Of a DNA stretch of 47,920 nucleotides, positions 23,922 to 32,334 are shown in pieces. Both the position numbers and the translations under genes were made by a program. Source of the stretch: an uncultured Bacilli bacterium (GTDB lineage: Bacteria; Bacillota_I; Bacilli_A; RF39; UBA660); the NCBI GenBank assembly GCA_934167785.1, contig CAKPLX010000004.1:1-47920 (forward strand), read 5' to 3'. Numbering within the stretch: position 1 is the first letter of the stretch; each line of letters starts with the position of its first letter. The notes below the pieces were generated by a model. That model made no database searches. It saw nothing but the letters and a program-made list of their open reading frames with translations, and had not been told where the DNA came from.

Positions 23922-25179
23922 TGGGTTTGAAAAGTTTAATCAATTTTTACGTTATTATGTTGAAACTGGAAATCAAAAAATAGTTTTAAATTTAATTTCT
24001 TATTTGAAAGAGGAGGGAATTTCTTTTCCGATTAATGATTGTTTTAATCGTGGAATTTTGGAAATTTTTTGTGATACTAGCGATCATTCAACTTTAGTGG
24101 ATCATAATATTAAGGCAAGAGGAATAATAAAAGTACTTGATTATTTGAAACATAATCAAGATAAGTTATTTATTGATTTTTGGGTTCTTACTTTCTTTTT
24201 GGAGCAGTCTGATTTAAACTCTAAAGAATGTGCATCCGTATTGTTTTTTGTTTTAGAAAAAAATTTGCAGGCAAAATCACCTGATTCCGATAATTTTTTA
24301 TTTGATGATATTCAGGCAAATCGATTAGATCCTAAAAATATCACGAGTGATATGTTTTATAATTATTTTTTAAGTGGGCTTGATGATTTTTGGGAAGACA
24401 ATGCAGTATTTAATTTAATGAGTATAGATGAAGTAAAGAGAGGTTGTCCAGAGTTGGTTGATCCTACTTTAATATCCAGTTTTGATGGCTTTATTAAAGT
24501 ATTTTGTGATTCTTGTATAGAAATAAAAAGACATTATTTTGATAAGTGGGATTCTTTTGATTTAGAAGATATAGAGAAAGTTATTTTTGCCTTTGAGGAA
24601 ATCTGTGATTCAACTAAAGTTTTGGGTGGAGTAAAGAATATTTTGAAGAAAGAATTATCTAAAAGAGAAAAAAAAGTAAAAACAATGAGTGTTTGCTTGG
24701 CTGGTGAACAAAGAAAAAGTCAATTATTGAATGATAAGGAATATAAAAAACTTCGAAAAGAATTGGAAAGTTATTATCGCATTTATCAAAATGAATTTGT
24801 GAGAGATATTAATTATTCAGATATGATTTATTGTTTAAGTCTGATGTATCAATTGGGAATTGATGAAGCTAATATTGATCAATTTTTATTAAAATATCGA
24901 TTAAATTGTACTTCTTCAATTAAAGATCCTATTAAATGGTTTATTTTCTTTTATGAAAAGTTACTTTATCATCAAAAAGATGTTAGGGTAATGACTAGTT
25001 TTCAACAGTTATTAGAATATATGAGTGATATTTTTGTTGTTGGTGATGAAGAATATTCCTATGTTAAAGAAGAAATGCAAAAGGAGCAAAATAAGATAGA
25101 GCATTTGCTTATTGATAATTATGATTATGAAAAGAATTATGTTAAAAAATTATTGAAGGTGAGAAAAGATTATGAGTAG
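23914..25179 (+). CDS. tandem paralogue 2 (421 residues), unknown
   Basis: Second copy of the array. Unlike copy 1, its N-terminal region aligns well with copy 3 (FEKFNxFLxxY, LNSKECxSxLFxxxEKN, F-W-x-L-x-F-F-L-E). The C-terminal 85 residues are nearly identical to copy 1. In the middle (SIKDPIKWFIFFYEK) it departs from copies 1 and 3, which share SIQDPIQWFVFSYEK, so the copies are mosaics. The start codon lies inside the end of copy 1 (8-base overlap) with AAGGGAAG as SD. There is no membrane or signal segment. Confidence 0.8.
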   Translation: MNSGFEKFNQFLRYYVETGNQKIVLNLISYLKEEGISFPINDCFNRGILEIFCDTSDHSTLVDHNIKARGIIKVLDYLKHNQDKLFIDFWVLTFFLEQSDLNSKECASVLFFVLEKNLQAKSPDSDNFLFDDIQANRLDPKNITSDMFYNYFLSGLDDFWEDNAVFNLMSIDEVKRGCPELVDPTLISSFDGFIKVFCDSCIEIKRHYFDKWDSFDLEDIEKVIFAFEEICDSTKVLGGVKNILKKELSKREKKVKTMSVCLAGEQRKSQLLNDKEYKKLRKELESYYRIYQNEFVRDINYSDMIYCLSLMYQLGIDEANIDQFLLKYRLNCTSSIKDPIKWFIFFYEKLLYHQKDVRVMTSFQQLLEYMSDIFVVGDEEYSYVKEEMQKEQNKIEHLLIDNYDYEKNYVKKLLKVRKDYE

Positions 25180-26431
25180 TAGATTTGAAAAGTTTAATCG
25201 ATTTTTATGCAATTATATTGAATGTAACGATAAAAAACTAATTTCTGATTTTTTGGTTTATTTGAAAAAAACAAATGTGACGTTTCCTTTAAATGATTAT
25301 TTTAGAAGTAGTCTTTTTGCCACTTTTTTACAGGTTAATCGTCAATCTTCTTTAGTTGAATTAAATATTAATGCAAGAGGAATATTAAGAGCTATTGACT
25401 TTTTGGAAACTAATCCGGATAAACTATTTGTTGACTTTTGGATTTTGTCTTTCTTTTTAGAAGAATCTGGATTGAATTCTAAAGAATGTACATCGATTTT
25501 ATTTTCGATTATGGAGAAAAATTGGCAAGTAAAAATGGAGGGTTCGGATACGGCTTTGTTAAGCGGGGTTGAATTACAAGAAGTAGATATAAAAAGTATT
25601 AAATCGGATATGATCCATAATTTTTTCTTATACGGCTTAGAAGATTTTTGGAAGGAAAAAGTTACAGATGATATGTCTAATATAGAAGAAGTAAAGAGAG
25701 AACGTCCAGCATTAGATGATCTTACTTTACGTACTAATTTTGATTGTTCTATTGAAAAATTTTGTTCTTGCTGTATAGCAATAAAAAAGCATTATTTTGA
25801 GAAAAAAGATTCTTTTGATTTGGATGATATTAAAAAAATTGTCGATATTTTTGAAGTTATTCTTCCTTCTCCTAAAATTTTGGTGGGAGTAGAAAATACT
25901 TTAAAAAGAGAACTTTCTAAGAGAAAAGAAAAGGTTAAATCTATGAATATTAGTTGGACTAGTGAACAAAAAAAGAGTCGATTATTGAGTGATAAGGAAT
26001 ATAAAAAGCTTCGAAAAGAGTTAGAAAATTATTATCGTGTTTATCAAAATGAATTGGTGAAGGATATCAATTATTCTGATATGATTTATTGTTTAAGTCT
26101 GATGTATGAATTGGGAATTGATGAATCTAATATTGATCATTTTTTATTAAAATATCGCTTAACCAGTACTTCGATTCAAGATCCTATTCAATGGTTTGTT
26201 TTCTCTTATGAAAAATTACTTTATCATCAAAAAGATGTTAGGGTAATGACTAGTTTTCAGCAATTATTAGAGTACATGAGTGATATTTTTGTCGTTGGAG
26301 ATGAAGAATATTCCTATGTTAAAGAAGAAATGCAAAAAGAGCAAAATAAGATAGAGCATTTACTTATTGATAATTTTGAATATGAGAAGATTCTTGCTAA
26401 GAAGGCACTAAAAAAAAGGCTTAATTTGTAA
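25172..26431 (+). CDS. tandem paralogue 3 (419 residues), unknown
   Basis: Third copy of the array, overlapping copy 2 by 8 bases. Its N-terminal half resembles copy 2 (LVELNINARGILRAIDFL versus LVDHNIKARGIIKVLDYL), while the segment with SIQDPIQWFVFSYEK matches copy 1 almost base for base. The last 20 residues diverge (FEYEKILAKKALKKRLNL). Its stop codon lies within the bidirectional terminator hairpin. There is no recognised domain. Confidence 0.8.
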   Translation: MSSRFEKFNRFLCNYIECNDKKLISDFLVYLKKTNVTFPLNDYFRSSLFATFLQVNRQSSLVELNINARGILRAIDFLETNPDKLFVDFWILSFFLEESGLNSKECTSILFSIMEKNWQVKMEGSDTALLSGVELQEVDIKSIKSDMIHNFFLYGLEDFWKEKVTDDMSNIEEVKRERPALDDLTLRTNFDCSIEKFCSCCIAIKKHYFEKKDSFDLDDIKKIVDIFEVILPSPKILVGVENTLKRELSKRKEKVKSMNISWTSEQKKSRLLSDKEYKKLRKELENYYRVYQNELVKDINYSDMIYCLSLMYELGIDESNIDHFLLKYRLTSTSIQDPIQWFVFSYEKLLYHQKDVRVMTSFQQLLEYMSDIFVVGDEEYSYVKEEMQKEQNKIEHLLIDNFEYEKILAKKALKKRLNL

Positions 26432-26442
26432 GGCCTTTTTTT
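26411..26442. terminator. bidirectional terminator between the array and the SspI-like gene
   Basis: AAAAAAAGGC plus TTA pairs with TAAGGCCTTTTTTT with one bulge. Both convergent genes end within it, so each strand gains a T tract. Confidence 0.8.
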
Positions 26443-26633
26443 ATATTGGTTAAAATTGTGTTTTTGGTATCGTTATTTGAATAATTCCACATGAGTTCAA
26501 ATAATACGCCTAGTCCTATTAAAGGATCTTCATTTTTAGATTCAATAGAAGAATTGATTGATTTTTCAATTTCTTGGATGGAATCATCTTTAAAATTATT
26601 AATAATATATTTTCTTACATCAATATTATCCAT
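26421..26633 (-). CDS. sspI: SspI-like small acid-soluble spore protein
   Basis: This 70-residue protein matches the SspI family: a helical N-terminus (NIDVRKYIINNF), an IxxSIES-type stretch in place of the usual AIQSGEE, the hallmark DPLIGLGVLFELMWNYS (family pattern LPGLGVLFExxW), and a K..IL..I..GL C-terminal pattern. SspI is a minor small spore protein expressed in the forespore in Bacillus. Here it lies downstream of rnhC on the same strand, 42 bases away, and may be co-transcribed or have its own sporulation promoter, which I cannot identify. SD GGTGAT. Confidence 0.8.
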   Translation of the reverse strand: MDNIDVRKYIINNFKDDSIQEIEKSINSSIESKNEDPLIGLGVLFELMWNYSNNDTKNTILTNIKKGLTN

Positions 26634-26675
26634 ATGATCACCAGTAATAATATGTGTAAGTATTTTAAGTTTATA

Positions 26676-27611
26676 CTAATTATTTTCTAAAATTTTAGTT
26701 GTATTTTTGAAATTAAGTTTAGCAATTGTTTTTAATTTTTCAAAACCATATTTTTGAATAATTTCTTTTGCTTTTTCGTCAACTTGTGGTCCAGCACCTT
26801 TAGGAAGAGAGGTATTTAGTTCTTTTTCTAGTTGATTCATTTCTTTTAGGAAGATGTAGCGGCTAATTAATGAAGCACAAGCAACAGATAAGCATTGGTC
26901 TTCAGCTTTGGTTAGAAAAAAGATATTTTCTACTTTTTTTGTTGATTTTTGGATGTGGTTGTAGTAACTTTTTGGTGGTTCAAATTGATCTACTACAATG
27001 TATTGATAGGGATAATTTTTGTTTTTTAGTTCATATAATACTTTATTGTGAAGAATTGCTTTCATTTGATTCATATTGATATTGTTTTGATATTGTGTAT
27101 TGTATTCTTTATTTTTTAAAATAAAGGTTTGGTAAGGAATTTTTTTTATGATTTGGGGAACGATTTTTTTGATTTGCTCATCTGTTAATTTTTTGGAGTC
27201 TTTTACTTTTAGTTCTAATAAAAAATCAATGTTTTCTTTTGCAACATAGGTTGCTGTTACGACGATTGGACCAAAGTAGTCACCTGTACCTACTTCATCA
27301 GAGCCAATGGAATTGATGCGAAGAGGAAGAATTTTTTTGGGTTCTTCTTTCTTTTTATTATTACTATTGCTGGTTATTGCTGTTCCACTGTTAATTTTTT
27401 CTGTTGCTATCCAAAAATCAGAGGATAAATCGGCATCTTTTCCTTGAAAAACGGCTTTTCCTGATTCATATAGGGTAACTGTAGTATCTCCATCTTTTGC
27501 TTGAAAAAGGGCATAAGGGGGAGTTTTTTCTTTTTTTAATTCTGCAAAAAATTCAATCATTTGTTTTTTTGTTTCTTCTCCTACTTTTAATGTAATTGTA
27601 GTTTGTTGCAT
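26676..27611 (-). CDS. rnhC: ribonuclease HIII
   Basis: RNase HIII removes RNA from RNA/DNA hybrids. Residues 1-85 form the N-terminal TBP-like substrate-binding domain found only in this type. The catalytic motif is GSDEVGTGDYFGP (Asp105 and Glu106 region), followed by KVKDSKKLTDEQI, VVDQF (a second acidic residue) and EDQCLSVACASLISRY. The 311 residues are full length. ATG 27611 follows AGAGGTGAT. In Bacilli rnhC is commonly divergent from a zapA-cvpA region; here cvpA is divergent, supporting the call. Confidence 0.95.
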   Translation of the reverse strand: MQQTTITLKVGEETKKQMIEFFAELKKEKTPPYALFQAKDGDTTVTLYESGKAVFQGKDADLSSDFWIATEKINSGTAITSNSNNKKKEEPKKILPLRINSIGSDEVGTGDYFGPIVVTATYVAKENIDFLLELKVKDSKKLTDEQIKKIVPQIIKKIPYQTFILKNKEYNTQYQNNINMNQMKAILHNKVLYELKNKNYPYQYIVVDQFEPPKSYYNHIQKSTKKVENIFFLTKAEDQCLSVACASLISRYIFLKEMNQLEKELNTSLPKGAGPQVDEKAKEIIQKYGFEKLKTIAKLNFKNTTKILENN

Positions 27612-27699
27612 AATATCACCTCTTTTTTTTATTTTAACATAAATTTGTTTATTTTTAAATTTTTTTGTTATATAATATTTTAGTAGAGGAGAGGTAGAT

Positions 27700-28455
27700 A
27701 TGGTAATTGGGTTAGTAGATGTTTTTATTGTTCTTTTTTTAGCACTAGGTGGTCTTATTGGTTTTAAAAGTGGTGCGATAAAGGAACTTACTCGTTTTAT
27801 TGGCTTTTTTTTGGTTCTTCTTGTTGCTTTTTATTTAAAGGATAGGCTAATGGTTTTTTTATATGAAAATTTACCGTTTTATAATTTTTTTGGCATTATT
27901 CGGGGATTGGATTCTTTAAATATTTTATTATATCAATTGATTTCTTTTGTTGTTATATTTTTGACTTTATATTTCATACTAAGAGTGTTAATTGTTGTTA
28001 CTGGACTGGTAGAATGGTTGGTTAAAATGACGGTGTTTTTGAGTCTTCCATCTAAGATTATTGGACTTTTTATTGGTGTAGTAGAATATTATGTTTATAT
28101 TTTTATTATATTATATATTTTAAATGTTCCACTTTTTCATTTGACTTTTATTAATGAATCTAAATTTGGAGGGATGATTTTAGAAAATACGCCTATTTTG
28201 TCTAGTATGGTTGATGATACTGTGAAGGTTTATAGTGATGTTTTTGAAGTTATTCAAAATAAAGAGGGGCGTTCTAATAGGGAGATTAATACTTTAGTTT
28301 TAGTTAGTCTTCTAGATCATAAGTTGATTTCTGTTGATAGTGCTAAAAAGTTAGTTTCTTCTAATAAAGTTGTGGTAGATGATCAATTGGATTTAGATCA
28401 ATATGAAGAAAATGATCATTTTTATGATCAATTAAAGGAGAGATATTATGGTTAA
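27700..28455 (+). CDS. cvpA: CvpA family membrane protein
   Basis: The N-terminal 160 residues have four membrane segments with the CvpA pattern: DVFIVLFLALGGLIGFKSGA, then IKELTRFIGFFLVLLVAFYL, and a C-terminal GLFIGVVEYYVYIFIILYIL. The remaining 90 residues are a soluble tail. CvpA proteins affect envelope and growth at surfaces, but the biochemical role is unsettled. A TATAAT (27671-27676) lies upstream without a good -35 box at normal spacing. ATG 27700 follows GAGGAGAGG, and the end overlaps trxA by 8 bases. Confidence 0.88.
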   Translation: MVIGLVDVFIVLFLALGGLIGFKSGAIKELTRFIGFFLVLLVAFYLKDRLMVFLYENLPFYNFFGIIRGLDSLNILLYQLISFVVIFLTLYFILRVLIVVTGLVEWLVKMTVFLSLPSKIIGLFIGVVEYYVYIFIILYILNVPLFHLTFINESKFGGMILENTPILSSMVDDTVKVYSDVFEVIQNKEGRSNREINTLVLVSLLDHKLISVDSAKKLVSSNKVVVDDQLDLDQYEENDHFYDQLKERYYG

Positions 28456-28741
28456 TTATGACGGTAGTAAAGATTTTTTAGAGGTTATAAAGGGAAGAGT
28501 TCTTGTTGATTTTTATGCTACTTGGTGTGGGCCTTGTCGAATGCTTAGTCCTGTTTTAGAGCTTTTAGAGCAAATTGACGCTATTGAAATTGTGAAGGTG
28601 AATGTGGATGAATATCCAGAGATTGCTAGAAAATATGGGGTAATGAGTATTCCTTGTTTAATTCTTTTTGATGAGGGAAAAGAAGTGAAGAGAAATATTG
28701 GATTTCTTCCTTTAGAAAAAGTAAAAGAGTTTATTCAGTAA
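28448..28741 (+). CDS. trxA: thioredoxin
   Basis: This is a cytoplasmic thioredoxin of 97 residues with VDFYATWCGPCRMLSPVLE, the active site being Cys27 and Cys30 (CGPC). The cis-proline loop is MSIPCL near residue 75, with an additional Cys at that site. It overlaps cvpA by 8 bases and has AAGGAGAG as SD. A strong terminator follows. Confidence 0.95.
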   Translation: MVNYDGSKDFLEVIKGRVLVDFYATWCGPCRMLSPVLELLEQIDAIEIVKVNVDEYPEIARKYGVMSIPCLILFDEGKEVKRNIGFLPLEKVKEFIQ

Positions 28742-28742
28742 A

Positions 28743-28782
28743 AAGAAGTGTTAACTTGTTTGTCAAGTTGCTTCTTTTTTTT
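28743..28782 (+). terminator. terminator of cvpA-trxA
   Basis: AAGAAG and TAACTTG pair with CAAGTT and CTTCTT across a small internal loop, followed by a run of eight T. Confidence 0.85.
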
Positions 28783-28835
28783 CGTGCATTTATTATATTT
28801 CATGATATAATTACTTTTATAAGAGGTGGTATTTG

Positions 28836-29759
28836 ATGTATCATAAGAGTGTATTATTAAAAGAGGTTATCGAAAACTTGAATATTCAATCTGATGGTAT
28901 TTATGTTGATGCTACTTTAGGATATGCTGGACATAGTAGTGAGATTTTGTCTCGTTTAGTTGATGGACATTTATATGGATTTGATCAAGATGATTTTGCT
29001 ATTTTAAAGAGTCGTGAACGATTGGAAAAAATTTCTTCTCATTATACTATTATTCGAAGTAATTTTTCTCATCTTAAAGAAAAATTAGAAGAGTATGGTG
29101 TAGAGAGAGTTAATGGTGTATTATTTGATTTAGGGGTTTCTTCTGTACAACTTGATGAGAAGGATAGAGGGTTTAGTTTTCATCAAGATGCTAGATTGGA
29201 TATGAGAATGGATACTAAGGCTAACTTTTCGGCTTATGATGTTGTTAATTTTTATTCTTACCAAGATTTGGTTCGTATTTTGCGGGATTATGGAGAAGAA
29301 AAGTATGCTACTAGTATTGCTAAAAATATCTTAAAAAGTAGGGAGTTAAAACCAATAGAAACTACTTTTGAATTGGTTGATATTATTAAAAAAAGTATGC
29401 CGATGAAGGCGATGCGTGATGCTCATCCAGCGCGAAAGACTTTTCAAGCTATTCGAATTGAAGTAAATCATGAATTAGATGTTTTAAAATTGGGATTAAA
29501 ACAGGCTTTAGATATGTTAGAAGTTGGGGGAAGGTGTTGTGTAATTAGTTTTCAATCTTTAGAGGATAGAATTGTTAAAAATATGTTTCATTCTTATAGT
29601 AGTGTTTCTGATGAAATGAAACAATTACCTTATGTTCCTTTAGAGTATTTACCTAAATATAAAGTGATTTCTAAGGGAATTGTTGCCTCTTCGGAGGAAC
29701 TTAATGAGAACTATCGTTCACATAGTGCAAGACTAAGAGTTATTGAAAGGATTAGGTAA
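28836..29759 (+). CDS. rsmH: 16S rRNA (cytosine-1402-N4)-methyltransferase RsmH
   Basis: RsmH (MraW) methylates C1402 in the 16S rRNA decoding site with SAM. It has the N-terminal MYHKSVLLKEVIENL, the SAM motif VDATLGYAGHSSEIL, the family block DLGVSSVQLDEKDRGFSF, and RMDTKANFSAYDVVN, then the C-terminal SFQSLEDRIVK. I take ATG 28836, not the adjacent in-frame TTG 28833, since GAGGTGGT is better spaced. It heads the rsmH-ftsL-PBP set; a usual mraZ upstream is missing. Confidence 0.97.
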   Translation: MYHKSVLLKEVIENLNIQSDGIYVDATLGYAGHSSEILSRLVDGHLYGFDQDDFAILKSRERLEKISSHYTIIRSNFSHLKEKLEEYGVERVNGVLFDLGVSSVQLDEKDRGFSFHQDARLDMRMDTKANFSAYDVVNFYSYQDLVRILRDYGEEKYATSIAKNILKSRELKPIETTFELVDIIKKSMPMKAMRDAHPARKTFQAIRIEVNHELDVLKLGLKQALDMLEVGGRCCVISFQSLEDRIVKNMFHSYSSVSDEMKQLPYVPLEYLPKYKVISKGIVASSEELNENYRSHSARLRVIERIR

Positions 29760-29760
29760 G

Positions 29761-30048
29761 ATGAAAAAAAATAAAAAAAGATTCTTAAGTAATTTAGAGA
29801 GATTTTTATATAAATTATTTGCTCTTGTTATTATTCTTTTGATAGTAGGAATTGTTTGTAGTGAGACTTCTTTAGCGCAAATGAATTTAGATATTCAAAA
29901 ACTGGATAGTGAAGTTGAAAAGCAAAGAAAGAGAATAGAGAGTTTGAATATGAAAATTGATGAGATGACTTCTTTAGATAATATTAAAGAGATTAGTGAA
30001 AGATATGGACTTTCTTATCATAGTGAAAATATTAAGACAATTCATTGA
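29761..30048 (+). CDS. ftsL: FtsL-like cell division protein
   Basis: This 95-residue bitopic protein has a basic cytoplasmic N-terminus, one membrane helix (LFALVIILLIVGIVC), and an external coiled coil (LDIQKLDSEVEKQRKRIESL) with a short C-terminal tail. Size, topology and location between rsmH and a division PBP identify it as FtsL-like even though FtsL sequences are poorly conserved. ATG 29761 directly follows the rsmH stop; the in-frame TTG further upstream is unlikely. FtsL bridges the PBP and FtsB/DivIC in the divisome. Confidence 0.8.
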   Translation: MKKNKKRFLSNLERFLYKLFALVIILLIVGIVCSETSLAQMNLDIQKLDSEVEKQRKRIESLNMKIDEMTSLDNIKEISERYGLSYHSENIKTIH

Positions 30049-30080
30049 TTTTAAAAACAAAAAGAGAAAGAAGGGAATTT

Positions 30081-32243
30081 ATGGCGAGGAAGAAAAAAAT
30101 TAATGTTAATAAGATTAAACCTAATTATGTAATGTTTCCTTTGGCAATTATTCTTTTTACTGTTTTTGCGGTTAGAATTGTTTATCTTTGTACTTCAGAT
30201 TATATGGTTGGTGATGAGACGATTACTGCTTTTATTAAAAATAGAAATACGAAAGAAGAGACGCTATTACCAAAACGAGGAAGTATTATGGATAAAAATG
30301 GTAATGTCTTAGCAGAGGATGTTGCTAGTTATACGGTTATTGCTTATTTAGATAAAAGAAGAAGTGAAGGAAGTAAGGTCCCTCTTCATGTAGTAGATCC
30401 TGATATTACGGCTACTAAGTTAGCTCCTTATTTGAATATGGATGTAGAAGCGCTTAAAATTCTTTTGAAAAAAGATGCTTATCAAGTAGAGCTTGGTCCG
30501 GGAGGGAGAAATTTAAGTCAAATTCAGATGGAAGAGATTAAAAATTTGAATCTTCCGGGGATAGATTTTATTGCTAGTACTAAGCGCTATTATCCTAGTG
30601 GTAATTTTGCTTCTTATGCTGTTGGGTATACGGTTAATGAAAAAGATTCTGATGGAAATGTTTGGAAAGTTGGACAACTTGGAGTAGAGGAATATTTTAA
30701 TGAGAATTTGACGGGACGAAGTGGCTATAAAACTTATGAAAAGGACCGGAATGGTTATAAGATTGCCAATGGTCGTGAGTATGTAGAAGAAGCAACGGAT
30801 GGGGATGATATTTACTTAACGATTGATAGTAATATTCAATTATTTACAGAGAATGCTGTTGCAAAGATGGCTTTAGATAGTAAGGCTGAATGGGGATTTA
30901 TGATTGTTGCTGATGCTAAGACGGGAGCGATTTTGTCTTATGCGACTTCCCCATCTTTTGATCCTAATAAGAAAAATATGACTAGTTATGTGGATTTGAT
31001 GACGGGATTGTCTTATGAACCGGGAAGTACGATGAAAATATTTAGTTACTTGTGTGCTATGGATCAGGGAAATTATGATGGAAATAGTACTTATCAGTCT
31101 GGGGAGATTGAATATGTTGCTAATGATGGAAGTAAGACTGTTGTTCATGATTGGAATAAAGTAGGATGGGGAGTAATTACTTATGATTATGGTTTTGCAA
31201 TGAGTTCAAATGTTGGTGCTGCAGGTTTATTGCGAAGTAATATGATTGATAAGAAAACTTTACGAAGTTGTTATAGTAATTATGGTTTTGGAAAGAAAAC
31301 TGGTTTTACTTTGAATCGAGAGGTTAGTGGTAAGGTTCGATTTAGTTATGATGTAGATGCTGCTTCAGCGACATTTGGACAAGCAATTACTATTACTCCT
31401 ATTCAGATGATTCAAGCACTAACGGCAATTAGTAATGATGGAAAGTTATTAAGACCTTATTTGGTTTCTAAAATTGTTTCTAGTGATACCAAAAAAGTAA
31501 AAGAAGAAGAAGCAACTGAAGTGATTGATGTGGTTAGTGAGTCAAAAAATATTTCTAAAATTAAAGATTTGATGAAGAGTGTTGTTTGTAATGATTCTAA
31601 GAAATGTACAGGTAGTGCTTATTATATGGATGGTTATCCAATGATGGGGAAGACTGGTACAGCGCAAATTTATGATGAGAAAACAGGAACTTATATGAAA
31701 GGAGCATCGGATTATATTTATTCTTTTGCGGGAATTTATCCAGCGGATAATCCAGAGATTATTATTTATTCTGGTTTGAAGCGTCCTAAAGATACTACTA
31801 ATTATCTTGCTCCTGCAGTAAAAGATGTTGTGGTAAATACAAGTAAATATTTAAATATTGTATCTGATAATCAAAAGACAACAACTTATCAGTTAAAAAA
31901 TTATATTAATAAGAATACAAGTGATGTTAAGAGTGAATTGGAAGGTAATACGAAGTTATACATTTTAGGAAATGGAGAGAAGATTGTTTCACAGTATCCT
32001 TCTTTATCTAGCAAACTTTATAAGGGAAGTGTAGTTGCTTTATTGACAAATACGTATGATAAGGCTATGCCTAATTTGGTTGGACTTTCGTATAAAGATG
32101 CTTTAAATATTTTAAAATTAATGGGTGTAAAATATAATTTGGAAGGAAAAGGGTATGTTGTTTCTCAAAGTGTTCCAGAAGGAATTATTGTTGGAAATGA
32201 TGTTACGGTTCAAATAAAATTAAGTGGTGGACTGCCTGAATAG
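30081..32243 (+). CDS. penicillin-binding protein 2 (FtsI/SpoVD type) with PASTA domains
   Basis: This is a class B transpeptidase: a single N-terminal membrane helix (about 18-38), a pedestal domain, and the transpeptidase domain with SxxK in YEPGSTMKIF (Ser near 315), SSNVGAAG, and GKTGTAQ (about 521-527). The C-terminal 110 residues include one convincing PASTA domain (PNLVGLSYKDALNIL) and a more degenerate one before it. ATG 30081 follows GAAGGGAA; earlier in-frame codons are not supported. Gene order suggests the septal PBP; whether it is the vegetative FtsI or the sporulation SpoVD cannot be told. The 720 residues are normal. Confidence 0.92.
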   Translation: MARKKKINVNKIKPNYVMFPLAIILFTVFAVRIVYLCTSDYMVGDETITAFIKNRNTKEETLLPKRGSIMDKNGNVLAEDVASYTVIAYLDKRRSEGSKVPLHVVDPDITATKLAPYLNMDVEALKILLKKDAYQVELGPGGRNLSQIQMEEIKNLNLPGIDFIASTKRYYPSGNFASYAVGYTVNEKDSDGNVWKVGQLGVEEYFNENLTGRSGYKTYEKDRNGYKIANGREYVEEATDGDDIYLTIDSNIQLFTENAVAKMALDSKAEWGFMIVADAKTGAILSYATSPSFDPNKKNMTSYVDLMTGLSYEPGSTMKIFSYLCAMDQGNYDGNSTYQSGEIEYVANDGSKTVVHDWNKVGWGVITYDYGFAMSSNVGAAGLLRSNMIDKKTLRSCYSNYGFGKKTGFTLNREVSGKVRFSYDVDAASATFGQAITITPIQMIQALTAISNDGKLLRPYLVSKIVSSDTKKVKEEEATEVIDVVSESKNISKIKDLMKSVVCNDSKKCTGSAYYMDGYPMMGKTGTAQIYDEKTGTYMKGASDYIYSFAGIYPADNPEIIIYSGLKRPKDTTNYLAPAVKDVVVNTSKYLNIVSDNQKTTTYQLKNYINKNTSDVKSELEGNTKLYILGNGEKIVSQYPSLSSKLYKGSVVALLTNTYDKAMPNLVGLSYKDALNILKLMGVKYNLEGKGYVVSQSVPEGIIVGNDVTVQIKLSGGLPE

Positions 32244-32244
32244 T

Positions 32245-32272
32245 AAGAGAATAATTTTTCTCTTGCTTTTTT
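32245..32272 (+). terminator. terminator after the PBP gene
   Basis: AAGAGAA/TTCTCTT with a 6-base loop runs into GCTTTTTT. It ends the rsmH-ftsL-PBP transcript, so no mraY, murD or ftsW follow. Confidence 0.8.
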
Positions 32273-32273
32273 C

Positions 32274-32302
32274 TTGTATAAATATTTTTTTCTTGTTACA
32301 AT
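32274..32302 (+). promoter_or_regulatory. promoter of the 823-residue protein
   Basis: TTGTAT (32274-32279) and TACAAT (32297-32302) are 17 bases apart, 32 bases upstream of the start. Confidence 0.65.
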
Positions 32303-32334
32303 TATTTCAAGATTTAATTTGAGGAGCGATCTTT

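Noticed and set aside
22018..26431. Genomic island integrated at tRNA-Arg(CCT)
   Set aside because: The unusual genes lie on the 5' side of the tRNA, whereas integrases use the 3' end. No integrase gene and no repeat of the tRNA 3' end were seen.
29743..29760. TTG start for ftsL inside rsmH
   Set aside because: ATG 29761 is right after the rsmH stop, has purine-rich SD-like sequence upstream, and gives a normal FtsL N-terminus.
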